Of a stretch of DNA of 64,000 nt, positions 26,177 to 34,240 are shown one piece after another. Positions within the stretch are counted from its first letter, which is position 1; the number at the start of each line of letters is the position of its first letter. This DNA comes from Aequorivita iocasae (GTDB lineage: Bacteria; Bacteroidota; Bacteroidia; Flavobacteriales; Flavobacteriaceae): positions 1,798,001 through 1,862,000 of the forward strand of contig NZ_CP068439.1 in assembly GCF_016757735.1 (NCBI RefSeq). The letters run 5' to 3'. Position numbers and translations under genes: made by a program. The notes beneath the pieces were generated by a model. The model worked only from the letters and a program-made list of their open reading frames with translations, was not told the origin of the DNA and searched no databases.

Positions 26177-28135
26177 CTGATCTCTAAAACCACCATAGAC
26201 AATGTGTTTGAAACCGCCCGGGTAGAGGAGGTGATCGGTGATTTTGTACAGTTGAAAAAATCCGGGAGCAATTATAAAGGTCTAAGCCCCTTTACCGATG
26301 AGCGTTCGCCGAGTTTTATGGTGAGTCCGGTAAAGCAAATATGGAAAGATTTCAGTAGCGGAAAAGGAGGAAACGCAGTGGCCTTTTTGATGGAGCACGA
26401 GCATTTTACCTATCCCGAAGCTATAAAATATTTGGCAAAAAAATACGGAATCGAGGTTGAGGAAACCGAACAAACTACCGAAGACAAAGAACAAGCCAAC
26501 GAGCGGGAGAGCTTATATTTGGTAAGTGAATTTGCAAAAAATTATTTCCACAACACATTGGTAAAAACCGAAGAAGGAAAAGCCATCGGGGTTTCCTATT
26601 TTAAGGAGCGCGGTTTTACTGATGAAACAATTGCAAAATTTGAGCTCGGATATTCGCCAGACTCTTGGGATGCCTTTACCAGTCACGCCATTAAAAAGGG
26701 TTATAAACTTGAGTTTTTGGAAAAGACAGGGTTAACAATTGTAAAGGAAGAAAAACAATTTGACCGCTTTAAGGGAAGGGTAATGTTTCCAATTCTCAGT
26801 ATGAGCGGGCGCACATTGGGTTTTGGAGGGCGTATTTTAACTTCAGATAAAAAAGCGGCAAAATATTTAAACTCTCCCGAAAGTGATATTTACCATAAGA
26901 GCAAAGTGCTTTACGGAATCTTTCACGCCAAGCAAAGCATTGCAAAAGAAGACAATTGCTATTTGGTAGAAGGTTATACCGATGTTATCCAGTTTTACCA
27001 AACGGGCATTCACAATGTGGTTTCTTCATCTGGAACCGCACTTACTTCAGAGCAGATTCGGCTTATAAACCGGCTCACAAAAAATATAACCGTGCTGTTT
27101 GACGGTGACGCGGCTGGGCTTCGTGCATCGCTTCGCGGCATCGATTTGATTTTGGAACAAGGAATGAACGTAAAAATCTGCACTTTTCCACAAGGGGAAG
27201 ATCCAGATAGTTTTTCACGCAAAAATTCTCTCGAAGAACTCACGCTTTATTTGGAAGAAAACGCAAAGGATTTTATCACTTTTAAAGCCTCACTTCTCGC
27301 TTCCGAAGCAAAGAACGACCCCATAAAAAAATCTGAGACCATTCACGATATGGTTAATAGCATCGCCAAAATTCCCGATGTTATAAAAAGAGAAGTGTAT
27401 ATAAAAGAATGCTCCCGAATAATGGACATTTCAGAACAGGTTCTTTTCAATACGCTTGCGCAGATTTTTCAAAAGGACAGAAAAGATACTGCCAAAAAAG
27501 CGACCGTACCACAAGAAGCTTTTCAAGTAATTCCCGCCGAAAAAAAGATTGATAAGGTAGATGTGCAGCTTCATCTAGAACAGAAAATTATTGAATTGCT
27601 ATTGCTTTATGGAAATGTAGAAGAAGATTTTGAGGAATTAATTTTGGAGGCAGATGATAAAGGCGAAATAACCTTTAGGCCAGAAATTCACAAGTCACGC
27701 GTTTTTGAAAAAATTTATTTAGACTTACAGGAAGATGAGATTGAATTTACAAATTCAGAGTTTAAGGAGTTGTATTTTGAAGTGGTCAATCGTTTTAACC
27801 AAAATCCAGAAGCAAAGGCCGAGACATTTATAAATGAACTAAAGCCGGAGTTGGCTTCTGCGGTTACACATATTTTGATGGAAGAGGAGCGTTATGTACT
27901 CCATAACTGGGAACGTAAGGAAATTTATGTGAAGGAAAAAGAACAAACCATAGCCCAAATGGTTAGTGAAACCATATTGAACCTGCGTCGCCATTTAGTT
28001 TCACAGAAAATAAACGAACTTTCCGAGACAATGAAACAGGAAGACAATCCTGAAAAAGAATCTGGTCTACAGGAAATTGTTGATTACTTAAGCCTTAAAA
28101 AAGTGCTTTCCAATAAACTTAACCGGGTTTTATAG
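26177..28135 (+). CDS. dnaG: DNA primase (probable CTG start)
   Basis: Makes RNA primers for DNA replication; about 652 residues from this start. The N-terminal domain follows the usual layout, but its zinc ligands are gone: GLSPFTDERSPSF and DFSSGKGGNAV stand where CPFH and C-x2-C occur in other primases. The TOPRIM core is intact, with VEGYTDVIQFYQ and LFDGDAAGLRAS, followed by a helicase-binding C-terminal region. Homologues begin M-ISKTTID; here the codon before ISKTTID is CTG (26177). The frame stays open upstream to a GTG at 26123, which would add 18 residues. The gene is convergent with the response regulator, with a 1-bp gap. Confidence 0.9.
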   Translation: MISKTTIDNVFETARVEEVIGDFVQLKKSGSNYKGLSPFTDERSPSFMVSPVKQIWKDFSSGKGGNAVAFLMEHEHFTYPEAIKYLAKKYGIEVEETEQTTEDKEQANERESLYLVSEFAKNYFHNTLVKTEEGKAIGVSYFKERGFTDETIAKFELGYSPDSWDAFTSHAIKKGYKLEFLEKTGLTIVKEEKQFDRFKGRVMFPILSMSGRTLGFGGRILTSDKKAAKYLNSPESDIYHKSKVLYGIFHAKQSIAKEDNCYLVEGYTDVIQFYQTGIHNVVSSSGTALTSEQIRLINRLTKNITVLFDGDAAGLRASLRGIDLILEQGMNVKICTFPQGEDPDSFSRKNSLEELTLYLEENAKDFITFKASLLASEAKNDPIKKSETIHDMVNSIAKIPDVIKREVYIKECSRIMDISEQVLFNTLAQIFQKDRKDTAKKATVPQEAFQVIPAEKKIDKVDVQLHLEQKIIELLLLYGNVEEDFEELILEADDKGEITFRPEIHKSRVFEKIYLDLQEDEIEFTNSEFKELYFEVVNRFNQNPEAKAETFINELKPELASAVTHILMEEERYVLHNWERKEIYVKEKEQTIAQMVSETILNLRRHLVSQKINELSETMKQEDNPEKESGLQEIVDYLSLKKVLSNKLNRVL

Positions 28136-28136
28136 C

Positions 28137-28769
28137 CTAGTTAAACTGAAACATCCGGGCTTGGTTTATCAATTCTGCCAAGCTTGTAACGTTTAGTTTT
28201 TTTAAAAGCCGTGTTTTATAAGTACTCACGGTTTTTTCATTGATTTCTAAAAGGGATGCTATGTCTTTGTTGCGTTTGCCGTTGGAAAGCAAATTTAACA
28301 CTTCTATTTCACGCGCCGAAAGCTTTTTGTATCTACCAACAATTGTGTTGTCATTAACGGAGTGGTTGCTGAAAGCCGCTGTAAGCTCATCGTTTAAATA
28401 TATGCCACCCAGCGCAATACGCTTAATAGCTTGTAAAAATTCTTCAGAAGACGATGTTTTTGAAATGTAGCCTGCAGCACCTGATTTTATAGAGCGTAAT
28501 GCATAAATTTCTTCTGGATGGGATGAAAAAATAGCGATTCGCGTTTTTGGAAATTCCTCACGAATACTTCGTAGGGCGTGAAAACCATTAATTTCTGGAA
28601 TGTTCAATTCTAAAATCAAAATGTCTGGGCGTTCTTCCTCAAGGCACTTCAACAATTCCGATCCTCGCGCTACTTTCCCAACAATAGTATACTCATTTGT
28701 GCTATCAAGCAAAATTGAAGCACCTTTTCTAGTTACAGGGTGATGGTCTGCAATTACAACTTTTTTCAT
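28137..28769 (-). CDS. NarL/FixJ-type response regulator with Glu at the phospho-acceptor site
   Basis: A 210-residue two-domain regulator. The receiver domain (1-120) has acidic pocket D8 and conserved K104 (GYISKTSS), but the position that should be the phosphorylated Asp is Glu54 (ILILELNIPEING). The C-terminal LuxR-type helix-turn-helix (about 145-205) reads LSAREIEVLNLLSNGKRNKD followed by KTVSTYKTRLLKKLNV. Glu at this position often mimics the phosphorylated state, so it may be constitutively active or work without a kinase. No histidine kinase is adjacent. The 164-bp gap to nadE is AT-rich. Confidence 0.88.
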   Translation of the reverse strand: MKKVVIADHHPVTRKGASILLDSTNEYTIVGKVARGSELLKCLEEERPDILILELNIPEINGFHALRSIREEFPKTRIAIFSSHPEEIYALRSIKSGAAGYISKTSSSEEFLQAIKRIALGGIYLNDELTAAFSNHSVNDNTIVGRYKKLSAREIEVLNLLSNGKRNKDIASLLEINEKTVSTYKTRLLKKLNVTSLAELINQARMFQFN

Positions 28770-28933
28770 CTTAGTGTTTTTATAAATTCAAAAATGTATA
28801 AAACCTTCAGATTTGGGGAGCATATGAGTTTTAGACACGTAATATTAATATTACATTCTGAATATATAAAATATACACGTAAAGAAAATTAAACCTTTCG
28901 TTTAATGGTTAAATTGTTCGGTAAATAACAATA

Positions 28934-29722
28934 TTATTTAAATTCTTTGGGAATCTCGCAAATTGGAATTGGGAGCATTTTATGCTGGTTGGCCTTATTT
29001 AATCTTTTATAAATATCAAAAACTACTTTTTCCCTCTCTGAAAAATCGGAGCTGCTTTTACCCTTTTCATCCATTCTCATCGCCCATTCCAGTTCATCAT
29101 AGCTTGCGCCAAGTTGGTCTTCATCTGTTCGGTCGTCACCCCATAATCCATCTGTTGGTGCCGCTGCAATTATTTCTTTATTTATTCCCAAGAATCGTGC
29201 AATTTCATAGACCTCACTTTTCATCAAATCGGCAATAGGGCTTAAATCCACACCGCCGTCGCCGTATTTTGTATAAAAACCTACACCAAAATCTTCTACT
29301 TTATTGCCGGTTCCCGCAACTAAATATTTGTTAAAGGCTGCAAAATAATAAAGAGTTGTCATCCGCAATCGGGCACGTGTATTTGCTAGCGACATGAAGC
29401 GCTCTTCTTCTTTTTCAACTTTTGGTAAAGCGATAATCAAAGAATCGAAAACAGGGGTGAGGTTTACTTCAATTTTTTCAACTTTTGGAAAATTTTTCTT
29501 CAGCCAAGCAATATGATTGACTGCTCGACTTACTTGTGATGATGCCTGATGAATGGGCATTTCCACACATAATAAATTAAGCCCGGTTTTTGCACATAGC
29601 GCTGAGGTTACCGCCGAATCTATACCGCCACTTACTCCTATTACAAAACCATCCATTTTTGCGTTTTGCGCATAGTTTTTAAGCCAATCTACAATATATT
29701 CTATAACTTTTTCAGTCTGCAT
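28934..29722 (-). CDS. nadE: NH3-dependent NAD+ synthetase
   Basis: A 262-residue enzyme amidating nicotinic acid adenine dinucleotide to NAD+. The ATP-pyrophosphatase P-loop is GVSGGIDSAVTSAL; AGTGNKVEDFGVGFYTKYGD and DGLWGDDRTDEDQLG are conserved NadE segments. There is no glutaminase domain, so it uses ammonia. The ATG at 29722 matches the family start; the frame runs on to 29761. It is divergent from gldB, a neighbour pair I recall from other Flavobacteriia. Confidence 0.95.
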   Translation of the reverse strand: MQTEKVIEYIVDWLKNYAQNAKMDGFVIGVSGGIDSAVTSALCAKTGLNLLCVEMPIHQASSQVSRAVNHIAWLKKNFPKVEKIEVNLTPVFDSLIIALPKVEKEEERFMSLANTRARLRMTTLYYFAAFNKYLVAGTGNKVEDFGVGFYTKYGDGGVDLSPIADLMKSEVYEIARFLGINKEIIAAAPTDGLWGDDRTDEDQLGASYDELEWAMRMDEKGKSSSDFSEREKVVFDIYKRLNKANQHKMLPIPICEIPKEFK

Positions 29723-29750
29723 TTTCTGTGTTTTTAATCTTTTATAATAA

Positions 29751-29758
29751 TACCTTTG
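29751..29758 (+). promoter_or_regulatory. Putative gldBC promoter -7 box (TACCTTTG)
   Basis: TACCTTTG fits TAnnTTTG, 69 bases before the gldB ATG. No convincing -33 TTG is seen. Confidence 0.5.
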
Positions 29759-29827
29759 CACCGCAAAAGTGATTAAAGATAAAATTAATAAAAAGGATTG
29801 GCGTTAACCAACAATAACATTTTTTCT

Positions 29828-30787
29828 ATGGTGAAATATTGCGCATTGGTTCTCTTGGGTGTTTTCTTTTTTTCCTGTAATGACGAGAGCAAGGTTGAAA
29901 AGGAGATTGAAAGAATTCCTATAAATGTGGAAATCATCCGTTTTGATAAGAAGTTTGCGGCTGCTACTGCCGAAACACTCCCAAAATTAAAAGCTGAATT
30001 TCCAGAATTTTTTCCAAAACAGTACAACGATAGTATTTGGATTGAAAAATTGACGGATACGTTACAAACCCAACTCGAAGCTGAGATAGAAAAAACTTTT
30101 CCCAACGAGGAAAAATTGGAAAATATATTAATTCCATTGTTTCAACATATTAAATATTACTTCCCGAACTTTAAAACCCCATTGGTGGTGACCACTACCT
30201 CAGATGTAGATTATCGCAACAAGGTCATCCTTGCAGATAGTATGCTGGTTATTGCTTTGGATAATTACTTGGGCGCCGATCACCGTTTTTACGAAGGCAT
30301 TGATAAATATATTTCCAAAGAAATGAAACCTTCACAAATAGGTCCCGATGTGGCCGAAACCTATGCAAGACAGTATATAAAACCGCCCAACAAATCTACT
30401 TTTTTGGGTCAGATTATTTATTTCGGAAAAGAGCTCTATTTAAAAGATCTTTGGCTTCCAAACGCTACAAATGCTGAAAAAATAGGCTATACCGAAGAAG
30501 AATACCAGTGGGCCGAAGAGAACGAGGAATATATGTGGCGCTACTTTATTGAGAAGGAATTGCTCTACAGTACAGACCCAAAGCTGGGGGCACGGTTTAT
30601 AAGTCCCGCGCCTTTTTCAAAATTTTATCTGGAAATAGATAATGAATCTCCGGGAATGTTGGGGCGCTATTTGGGCTGGAAGATTGTTCGCGCCTATATG
30701 GAAAAAAATGATACAGATGTTCAGCGACTAATGGTAACAGATGCTGAAGAAATATTTACGAATTCAAAATACAAACCAAAGAAATAA
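29828..30787 (+). CDS. gldB: Gliding-motility lipoprotein GldB
   Basis: A 319-residue lipoprotein. The signal peptide ends in lipobox FFFSC, and the mature sequence starts NDESKVEKEIERIPINVEII. RFDKKFAA, ADSMLVIALDNYLGADH, FLGQIIYFGKELY and the C-terminal PGMLGRYLGWKIVRAYME are recognisable GldB segments. GldB is required for gliding in Flavobacterium; its biochemical role is not settled. I chose the ATG at 29828 because it begins the signal peptide; an upstream TTG at 29798 does not. Its stop overlaps the gldC start. Confidence 0.93.
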   Translation: MVKYCALVLLGVFFFSCNDESKVEKEIERIPINVEIIRFDKKFAAATAETLPKLKAEFPEFFPKQYNDSIWIEKLTDTLQTQLEAEIEKTFPNEEKLENILIPLFQHIKYYFPNFKTPLVVTTTSDVDYRNKVILADSMLVIALDNYLGADHRFYEGIDKYISKEMKPSQIGPDVAETYARQYIKPPNKSTFLGQIIYFGKELYLKDLWLPNATNAEKIGYTEEEYQWAEENEEYMWRYFIEKELLYSTDPKLGARFISPAPFSKFYLEIDNESPGMLGRYLGWKIVRAYMEKNDTDVQRLMVTDAEEIFTNSKYKPKK

Positions 30788-31125
30788 TGGCAATTAAACA
30801 CACTTCAGAAATAAGGCTAAAAGTGGGTCTTGACGAAAATAAAATACCTGAAAATATCCATTGGACAGCCGAGGACGGCGGCGTGTCAAACGAGGAAACA
30901 AAGGCGGTGATGCTATCGGTTTGGGACAGTAAAAGCAAGGAATCGCTCCGGATAGACCTTTGGACAAAGGAAATGCCCGTGGACGAGATGAAAATTTTCT
31001 TCCACCAAACCTTAAGTGCGATGGCCGATACATTTCAGCGTGCCACCAATGACGAAAAGATGAGCGCCACGATGCGCGATTTCTGTGATTATTTTGCTGA
31101 AAAATTGGAGTTGAAGCGGGGATAA
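30787..31125 (+). CDS. gldC: Gliding-motility protein GldC
   Basis: A 112-residue soluble protein overlapping the gldB stop by one base (ATAATG). The start MAIKHTSEIRLKVGLDENKI and WTAEDGGVSNEETKAVMLSV are characteristic of GldC. It improves gliding in Flavobacterium but is not strictly required there (family knowledge). Cotranscribed with gldB and closed by the palindrome at 31134-31168. Confidence 0.93.
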   Translation: MAIKHTSEIRLKVGLDENKIPENIHWTAEDGGVSNEETKAVMLSVWDSKSKESLRIDLWTKEMPVDEMKIFFHQTLSAMADTFQRATNDEKMSATMRDFCDYFAEKLELKRG

Positions 31126-31133
31126 GGCCGATT

Positions 31134-31168
31134 AAACCTAACAGGTCTCAAAGACCTGTTAGGTTTTT
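31134..31168. terminator. 15-bp perfect hairpin; gldC terminator and engB C-terminal codons
   Basis: The arms 31134-31148 and 31152-31166 are perfect complements around the 3-base loop CAA, followed by T residues on the plus strand. The right arm encodes the last residues NLTGL of EngB on the minus strand, and the loop lies in its stop codon. The sequence has the form of a dispersed Bacteroidota palindrome. Confidence 0.85.
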
Positions 31169-31753
31169 ATTTAATTCGTCAATATAATTCAACACTTCAT
31201 CCCTTCCCGTGGAATCACTGCCTGAGGTAACAAAATACGGCGGCATTTCTTCCCAGGTTTCGAGCATTTTTTCGGTGTAAGCAGCCATATTTCTTTCCAA
31301 TGCTTTTGGCTTCAGCTTATCTGCTTTTGTAAAAATGATGTTGAAGGGGATTCCACTTTCGCCCATCCATTGCATAAACTCCAAATCGATGGGTTGCGGT
31401 TCGTGGCGGCAATCTACCAATACAAAGGCGAGTACCATTTGCTCCCGCTTTTCAAAATAATTGGTGATGAATTTCTGAAAAGTCTTTTTACTGCTTTTTG
31501 AAACACGTGCATACCCATAGCCCGGTAAATCCACCAAATACCAATTCTTATTTACTAGAAAATGGTTTATAAGCTGAGTCTTTCCAGGTCTTCCCGAAGT
31601 CTTTGCCAAACTCTTGCGCTGCATCAACATATTGATAAGCGAAGATTTCCCAACGTTACTGCGTCCAATAAAAGCGTATTCCGGCAAACGGTCCTTTGGG
31701 CATTTGGCAACATCGCTGTTGCTCATTACAAATTCTGCCGATTTTATGTGCAT
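31148..31753 (-). CDS. engB: Ribosome biogenesis GTP-binding protein EngB (YihA/YsxC)
   Basis: A 201-residue TRAFAC GTPase needed for 50S subunit assembly. G1 is [10 protein letters not shown]2 lies in SGRPGKTQ, G3 is DLPGYG, G4 is TKAD and G5 is around TSGSDS. N-terminal [14 protein letters not shown] is typical of the family. Its last five residues (NLTGL) and stop are supplied by the palindrome that also ends gldC. Upstream lies a tract of heptamer repeats. Confidence 0.95.
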   Translation of the reverse strand: MHIKSAEFVMSNSDVAKCPKDRLPEYAFIGRSNVGKSSLINMLMQRKSLAKTSGRPGKTQLINHFLVNKNWYLVDLPGYGYARVSKSSKKTFQKFITNYFEKREQMVLAFVLVDCRHEPQPIDLEFMQWMGESGIPFNIIFTKADKLKPKALERNMAAYTEKMLETWEEMPPYFVTSGSDSTGRDEVLNYIDELNKNLTGL

Positions 31754-31762
31754 TGCTTTAGG

Positions 31763-31829
31763 GTTAGGAGTTAAGAGTTAAGAGTTAAGAGTTAAGAGTT
31801 AAAAGTTAAGGGTTAGGAGTTAAGGGTTA
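31763..31829. repeat. Heptamer tandem array (GTTAAGA type)
   Basis: Nine 7-bp units (GTTAGGA, GTTAAGA four times, GTTAAAA, GTTAAGG, GTTAGGA, GTTAAGG) plus a partial copy, starting 10 bases upstream of the engB start codon. Confidence 0.95.
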
Positions 31830-31851
31830 TGCGGGAGAATATGTTTTTTTA

Positions 31852-31886
31852 GAAACTTGAAACCTGAAACCTGAAACTTGAAACTA
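31852..31886. repeat. Heptamer tandem array (GAAACCT type)
   Basis: Five 7-bp units (GAAACTT, GAAACCT, GAAACCT, GAAACTT, GAAACTA) ending exactly at the stop codon of the reverse-strand hydrolase. Confidence 0.95.
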
Positions 31887-32651
31887 CTAAAACCCTCGTT
31901 TCTGTAACCAAGAGTAAAGAAGTTCATTAAACTCATCGGGATGCTCCATCATTGCGGCGTGGCCACATTTATCAATCCAGAATAATTCAGAATCTGGTAG
32001 TAGTTCATCAAACTCAATGGCTACTTCCGGAGGGGTTACGTTGTCATTTTTCCCCCAGATAATACAGGTTGGGGTGTACATTTTGGGCAAATCCTTTGCC
32101 ATATTGTGCCTGATGGCACTTTTTGCAATGGCCAGTGTCCGTATTAATTTGTTTCGGTCGTTTACGGTTTCATAAACGTCGTCCACAATTTCTTTGGTAG
32201 CCACAGCAGGGTCGTAAAAAACGTTTTCGGCTTTTTTCTTTATGTAATCATAATCGCCGCGTTTTGGGTAGCTTTCGCCCATGGCGCTCTCGTAAAGACC
32301 AGAACTTCCGGTGATTACCAAAGCTTTTACTTTTTCGGGATACATTTTTGTGCAGAGTAGGCCAATGTGCCCACCCAGCGAATTTCCCAAAAGAATCACT
32401 TCCTCATAACCCAAATGGTCGATAAACTGCCCCACGTATTTCGCGAAATTTTTCACGTTGGTACGCAAGAGGGTCATTTTGTAAATGGGCAATTCGGGTA
32501 TAAGGATTTTATATCCCTTTGGCGGAAAGAAATCTGCAACTCCGTCAAAATTGCTTAACCCGCCCATTAGTCCGTGAAGAATGATTATTGGTGTGCCTTC
32601 ACCTATTTCTAAATATGAAAATTTTCCTTCTTTCTTTAAGTTTTCCGACAT
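31887..32651 (-). CDS. Alpha/beta-fold hydrolase
   Basis: A 254-residue hydrolase of unknown substrate. The nucleophile elbow is GNSLGG (Ser), the oxyanion segment is LHGLMGG, the acid is in WGKNDNVTPP (Asp) and the base is in CGHAAMMEHP (His). There is no signal peptide, so it is cytoplasmic. The start is the ATG at 32651 (MSENLKKEGK); the frame runs on to 32690, but a TACTTTTG promoter box lies there. It may act as an esterase or C-C hydrolase. It is divergent from mraZ. Confidence 0.85.
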   Translation of the reverse strand: MSENLKKEGKFSYLEIGEGTPIIILHGLMGGLSNFDGVADFFPPKGYKILIPELPIYKMTLLRTNVKNFAKYVGQFIDHLGYEEVILLGNSLGGHIGLLCTKMYPEKVKALVITGSSGLYESAMGESYPKRGDYDYIKKKAENVFYDPAVATKEIVDDVYETVNDRNKLIRTLAIAKSAIRHNMAKDLPKMYTPTCIIWGKNDNVTPPEVAIEFDELLPDSELFWIDKCGHAAMMEHPDEFNELLYSWLQKRGF

Positions 32652-32677
32652 GCTGTGGTTGGTGCAATTTAGAAAGA

Positions 32678-32685
32678 CAAAAGTA
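32678..32685 (-). promoter_or_regulatory. Promoter -7 box of the alpha/beta hydrolase (TACTTTTG)
   Basis: On the minus strand TACTTTTG fits TAnnTTTG, 26 bases before the ATG at 32651. Confidence 0.5.
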
Positions 32686-32749
32686 AACAAAAATATTTCA
32701 TACGGTCTATTTAATGTTAGGCTTTGTTCATCGCCAGTTCCATTTTAGG

Positions 32750-32806
32750 TTATCTACAATGTGGTAAAACTTATCAACAAAGTGGTAGAATGTGGTAAAA
32801 AGTGGG
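32750..32806 (+). promoter_or_regulatory. MraZ operator boxes with two DnaA-box-like 9-mers
   Basis: GTGGT at 32761, 32782 and 32792 and GTGGG at 32802: the last three are spaced exactly 10 bp apart (5-bp box, 5-bp spacer), the layout of known MraZ sites, directly upstream of the -7 box. The first two boxes lie in a 21-bp imperfect direct repeat that also carries TTATCTACA (32750) and TTATCAACA (32771), each one base from the DnaA box TTATCCACA. Confidence 0.75.
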
Positions 32807-32816
32807 AAAAGTTATA

Positions 32817-32824
32817 TATATTTG
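32817..32824 (+). promoter_or_regulatory. Promoter -7 box of the division/wall cluster (TATATTTG)
   Basis: TATATTTG is a full TAnnTTTG match placed 33 bases before the mraZ ATG; the GTGG boxes occupy its -33 region. Confidence 0.65.
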
Positions 32825-32856
32825 AAACTATAAATTACAAATCGGGAATTTCCACA

Positions 32857-33330
32857 ATGCTCAATCTAATAGGCACATACGAATGTAAAGCAGACGTAAA
32901 AGGAAGGGTCATGGTACCTGCGCCGCTGAAAAAGCAGTTGGCGACCGTGGCTCCCGAAGGCTTCGTTATCAAGCGCGCGGTCTTCCAGCCCTGCCTGGAA
33001 ATTTACCCGATGAAGGAATGGGACGCCCTCATGCTGAAAATGGGCGAGCTGAACCGATTCAACAGAAAAAATAACGATTTCATAAGAAGGTTTACGGCTG
33101 GCGTAAAGACTGTAGAGCTTGATGCTACAGGCCGATTGCTCATTCCAAAGGACTTGCTCTCTTTTGCCGGCATCAACAAGGAAATTGTGTTCTCTTCCGC
33201 GATAAACATTGTGGAGGTTTGGGATAAGGAAAAATACGAACAGGCCATTGACGATGCCGCAAGCGATTTTGCCGATTTGGCCGAAGAAGTAATGGGAAAT
33301 AAAAGCAATGATGGTGATGGAATATCATAA
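32857..33330 (+). CDS. mraZ: Transcriptional regulator MraZ
   Basis: A 157-residue protein made of two SpoVT-AbrB-like repeats, each with the D-x3-R motif: DVKGRVMVP and DATGRLLIP. MraZ heads and represses the division and cell-wall cluster by binding repeated TGGG-type boxes in its own promoter; such boxes are present at 32761-32806. The ATG at 32857 (MLNLIGTYECKADVKG) is the family start; the open frame reaches 32761 but that stretch is the operator. The end overlaps rsmH. Confidence 0.95.
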   Translation: MLNLIGTYECKADVKGRVMVPAPLKKQLATVAPEGFVIKRAVFQPCLEIYPMKEWDALMLKMGELNRFNRKNNDFIRRFTAGVKTVELDATGRLLIPKDLLSFAGINKEIVFSSAINIVEVWDKEKYEQAIDDAASDFADLAEEVMGNKSNDGDGIS

Positions 33331-34213
33331 TCCGGTTTTGCTGAAAGAAACTGTTGATGGGCTTAACATAAAGCCAGATGGGGTTTATGTTGATGTCACT
33401 TTCGGCGGTGGCGGCCACTCCCGCGAAATCCTGAAGCGGTTGGGCCCCGCTGGAAAACTCATCGCCTTTGATCAGGACAAGGACGCTTTGCAAAACGCTA
33501 TCGACGATATGCGTTTTTTGCTTATAAACCAAAATTTTCGGTTTCTGAAGCAATTTTTGAGATTCCACGGTTTTAGGACGGTGGACGGGATTTTGGGCGA
33601 TTTCGGGGTTTCATCGCATCAGTTTGATGTGGCCGAGAGAGGTTTTTCTACCCGTTTTGAAGCCGATTTGGATATGCGTATGAATCGCGATACAAATTTT
33701 TCGGCATATACGGTGGTCAATAAATATGAAGAGGTTCAATTGCGAAATGTGCTTTCAAATTACGGTGAATTGCGAAGCGCTGCAGGAATGGCCCGCGTAA
33801 TTGTGGAAGCGCGCCAGACCGAAATGATAAAAACGAGCGAACAATTAAAAAAAGTGCTCAGCAGGTTTCTGCCGGCGCATAAAGAAAACAAGATTTTGGC
33901 CCAGATATATCAGGCCATTCGCATCGAGGTGAATCAGGAACTGGAGGCGTTGAAAGAGTTTTTGCTTCAAACGAACGAAGTTTTAAAACCGGGTGGGCGC
34001 CTTAGTTTAATAAGCTATCACTCTTTGGAGGATAGGTTGGTAAAAAGATATATCCGCAACGGATTGTTTGAAGGGGAGCCAGAGAAGGATGCTTTTGGGC
34101 ATTTTGAAGTGCCGTTCAAGGCGGTGGGGAAATTTATAATCCCTTCCGATGAAGAAATAAAACAAAACAACCGTGCCCGAAGTGCCAAGCTTCGCATAGC
34201 GGAAAAAATATAA
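33317..34213 (+). CDS. rsmH: 16S rRNA (cytosine(1402)-N4)-methyltransferase
   Basis: A 298-residue AdoMet-dependent enzyme modifying C1402 in the ribosomal P site. MEYHNPVLLKETVDGL is the family start; DVTFGGGGHSREIL is AdoMet motif I, and FDQDKDAL, GDFGVSSHQFD, FSTRFEADLDMRMN and ISYHSLEDRLVK are all RsmH hallmarks. I chose the ATG at 33317 of three nearby in-frame starts (33308, 33311, 33317); all overlap the end of mraZ, so translation is probably coupled. Also known as mraW. Confidence 0.95.
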   Translation: MEYHNPVLLKETVDGLNIKPDGVYVDVTFGGGGHSREILKRLGPAGKLIAFDQDKDALQNAIDDMRFLLINQNFRFLKQFLRFHGFRTVDGILGDFGVSSHQFDVAERGFSTRFEADLDMRMNRDTNFSAYTVVNKYEEVQLRNVLSNYGELRSAAGMARVIVEARQTEMIKTSEQLKKVLSRFLPAHKENKILAQIYQAIRIEVNQELEALKEFLLQTNEVLKPGGRLSLISYHSLEDRLVKRYIRNGLFEGEPEKDAFGHFEVPFKAVGKFIIPSDEEIKQNNRARSAKLRIAEKI

Positions 34214-34240
34214 CGTAGGCGCCCGATTCATCGCGCGCCA

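Noticed and set aside
31763-31886. Heptamer arrays as a CRISPR array
   Set aside because: Units are 7 bp with no unique spacers and no cas genes; they are simple tandem repeats.
32750-32779. DnaA-like boxes as a replication origin
   Set aside because: Only two imperfect boxes, no dnaA or dnaN nearby, and no AT-rich unwinding region with further boxes. A promoter role is the better reading.
32761-32856. 32-codon upstream extension of mraZ
   Set aside because: It would translate the promoter and operator boxes, and MraZ homologues start at MLNLIGTYEC.
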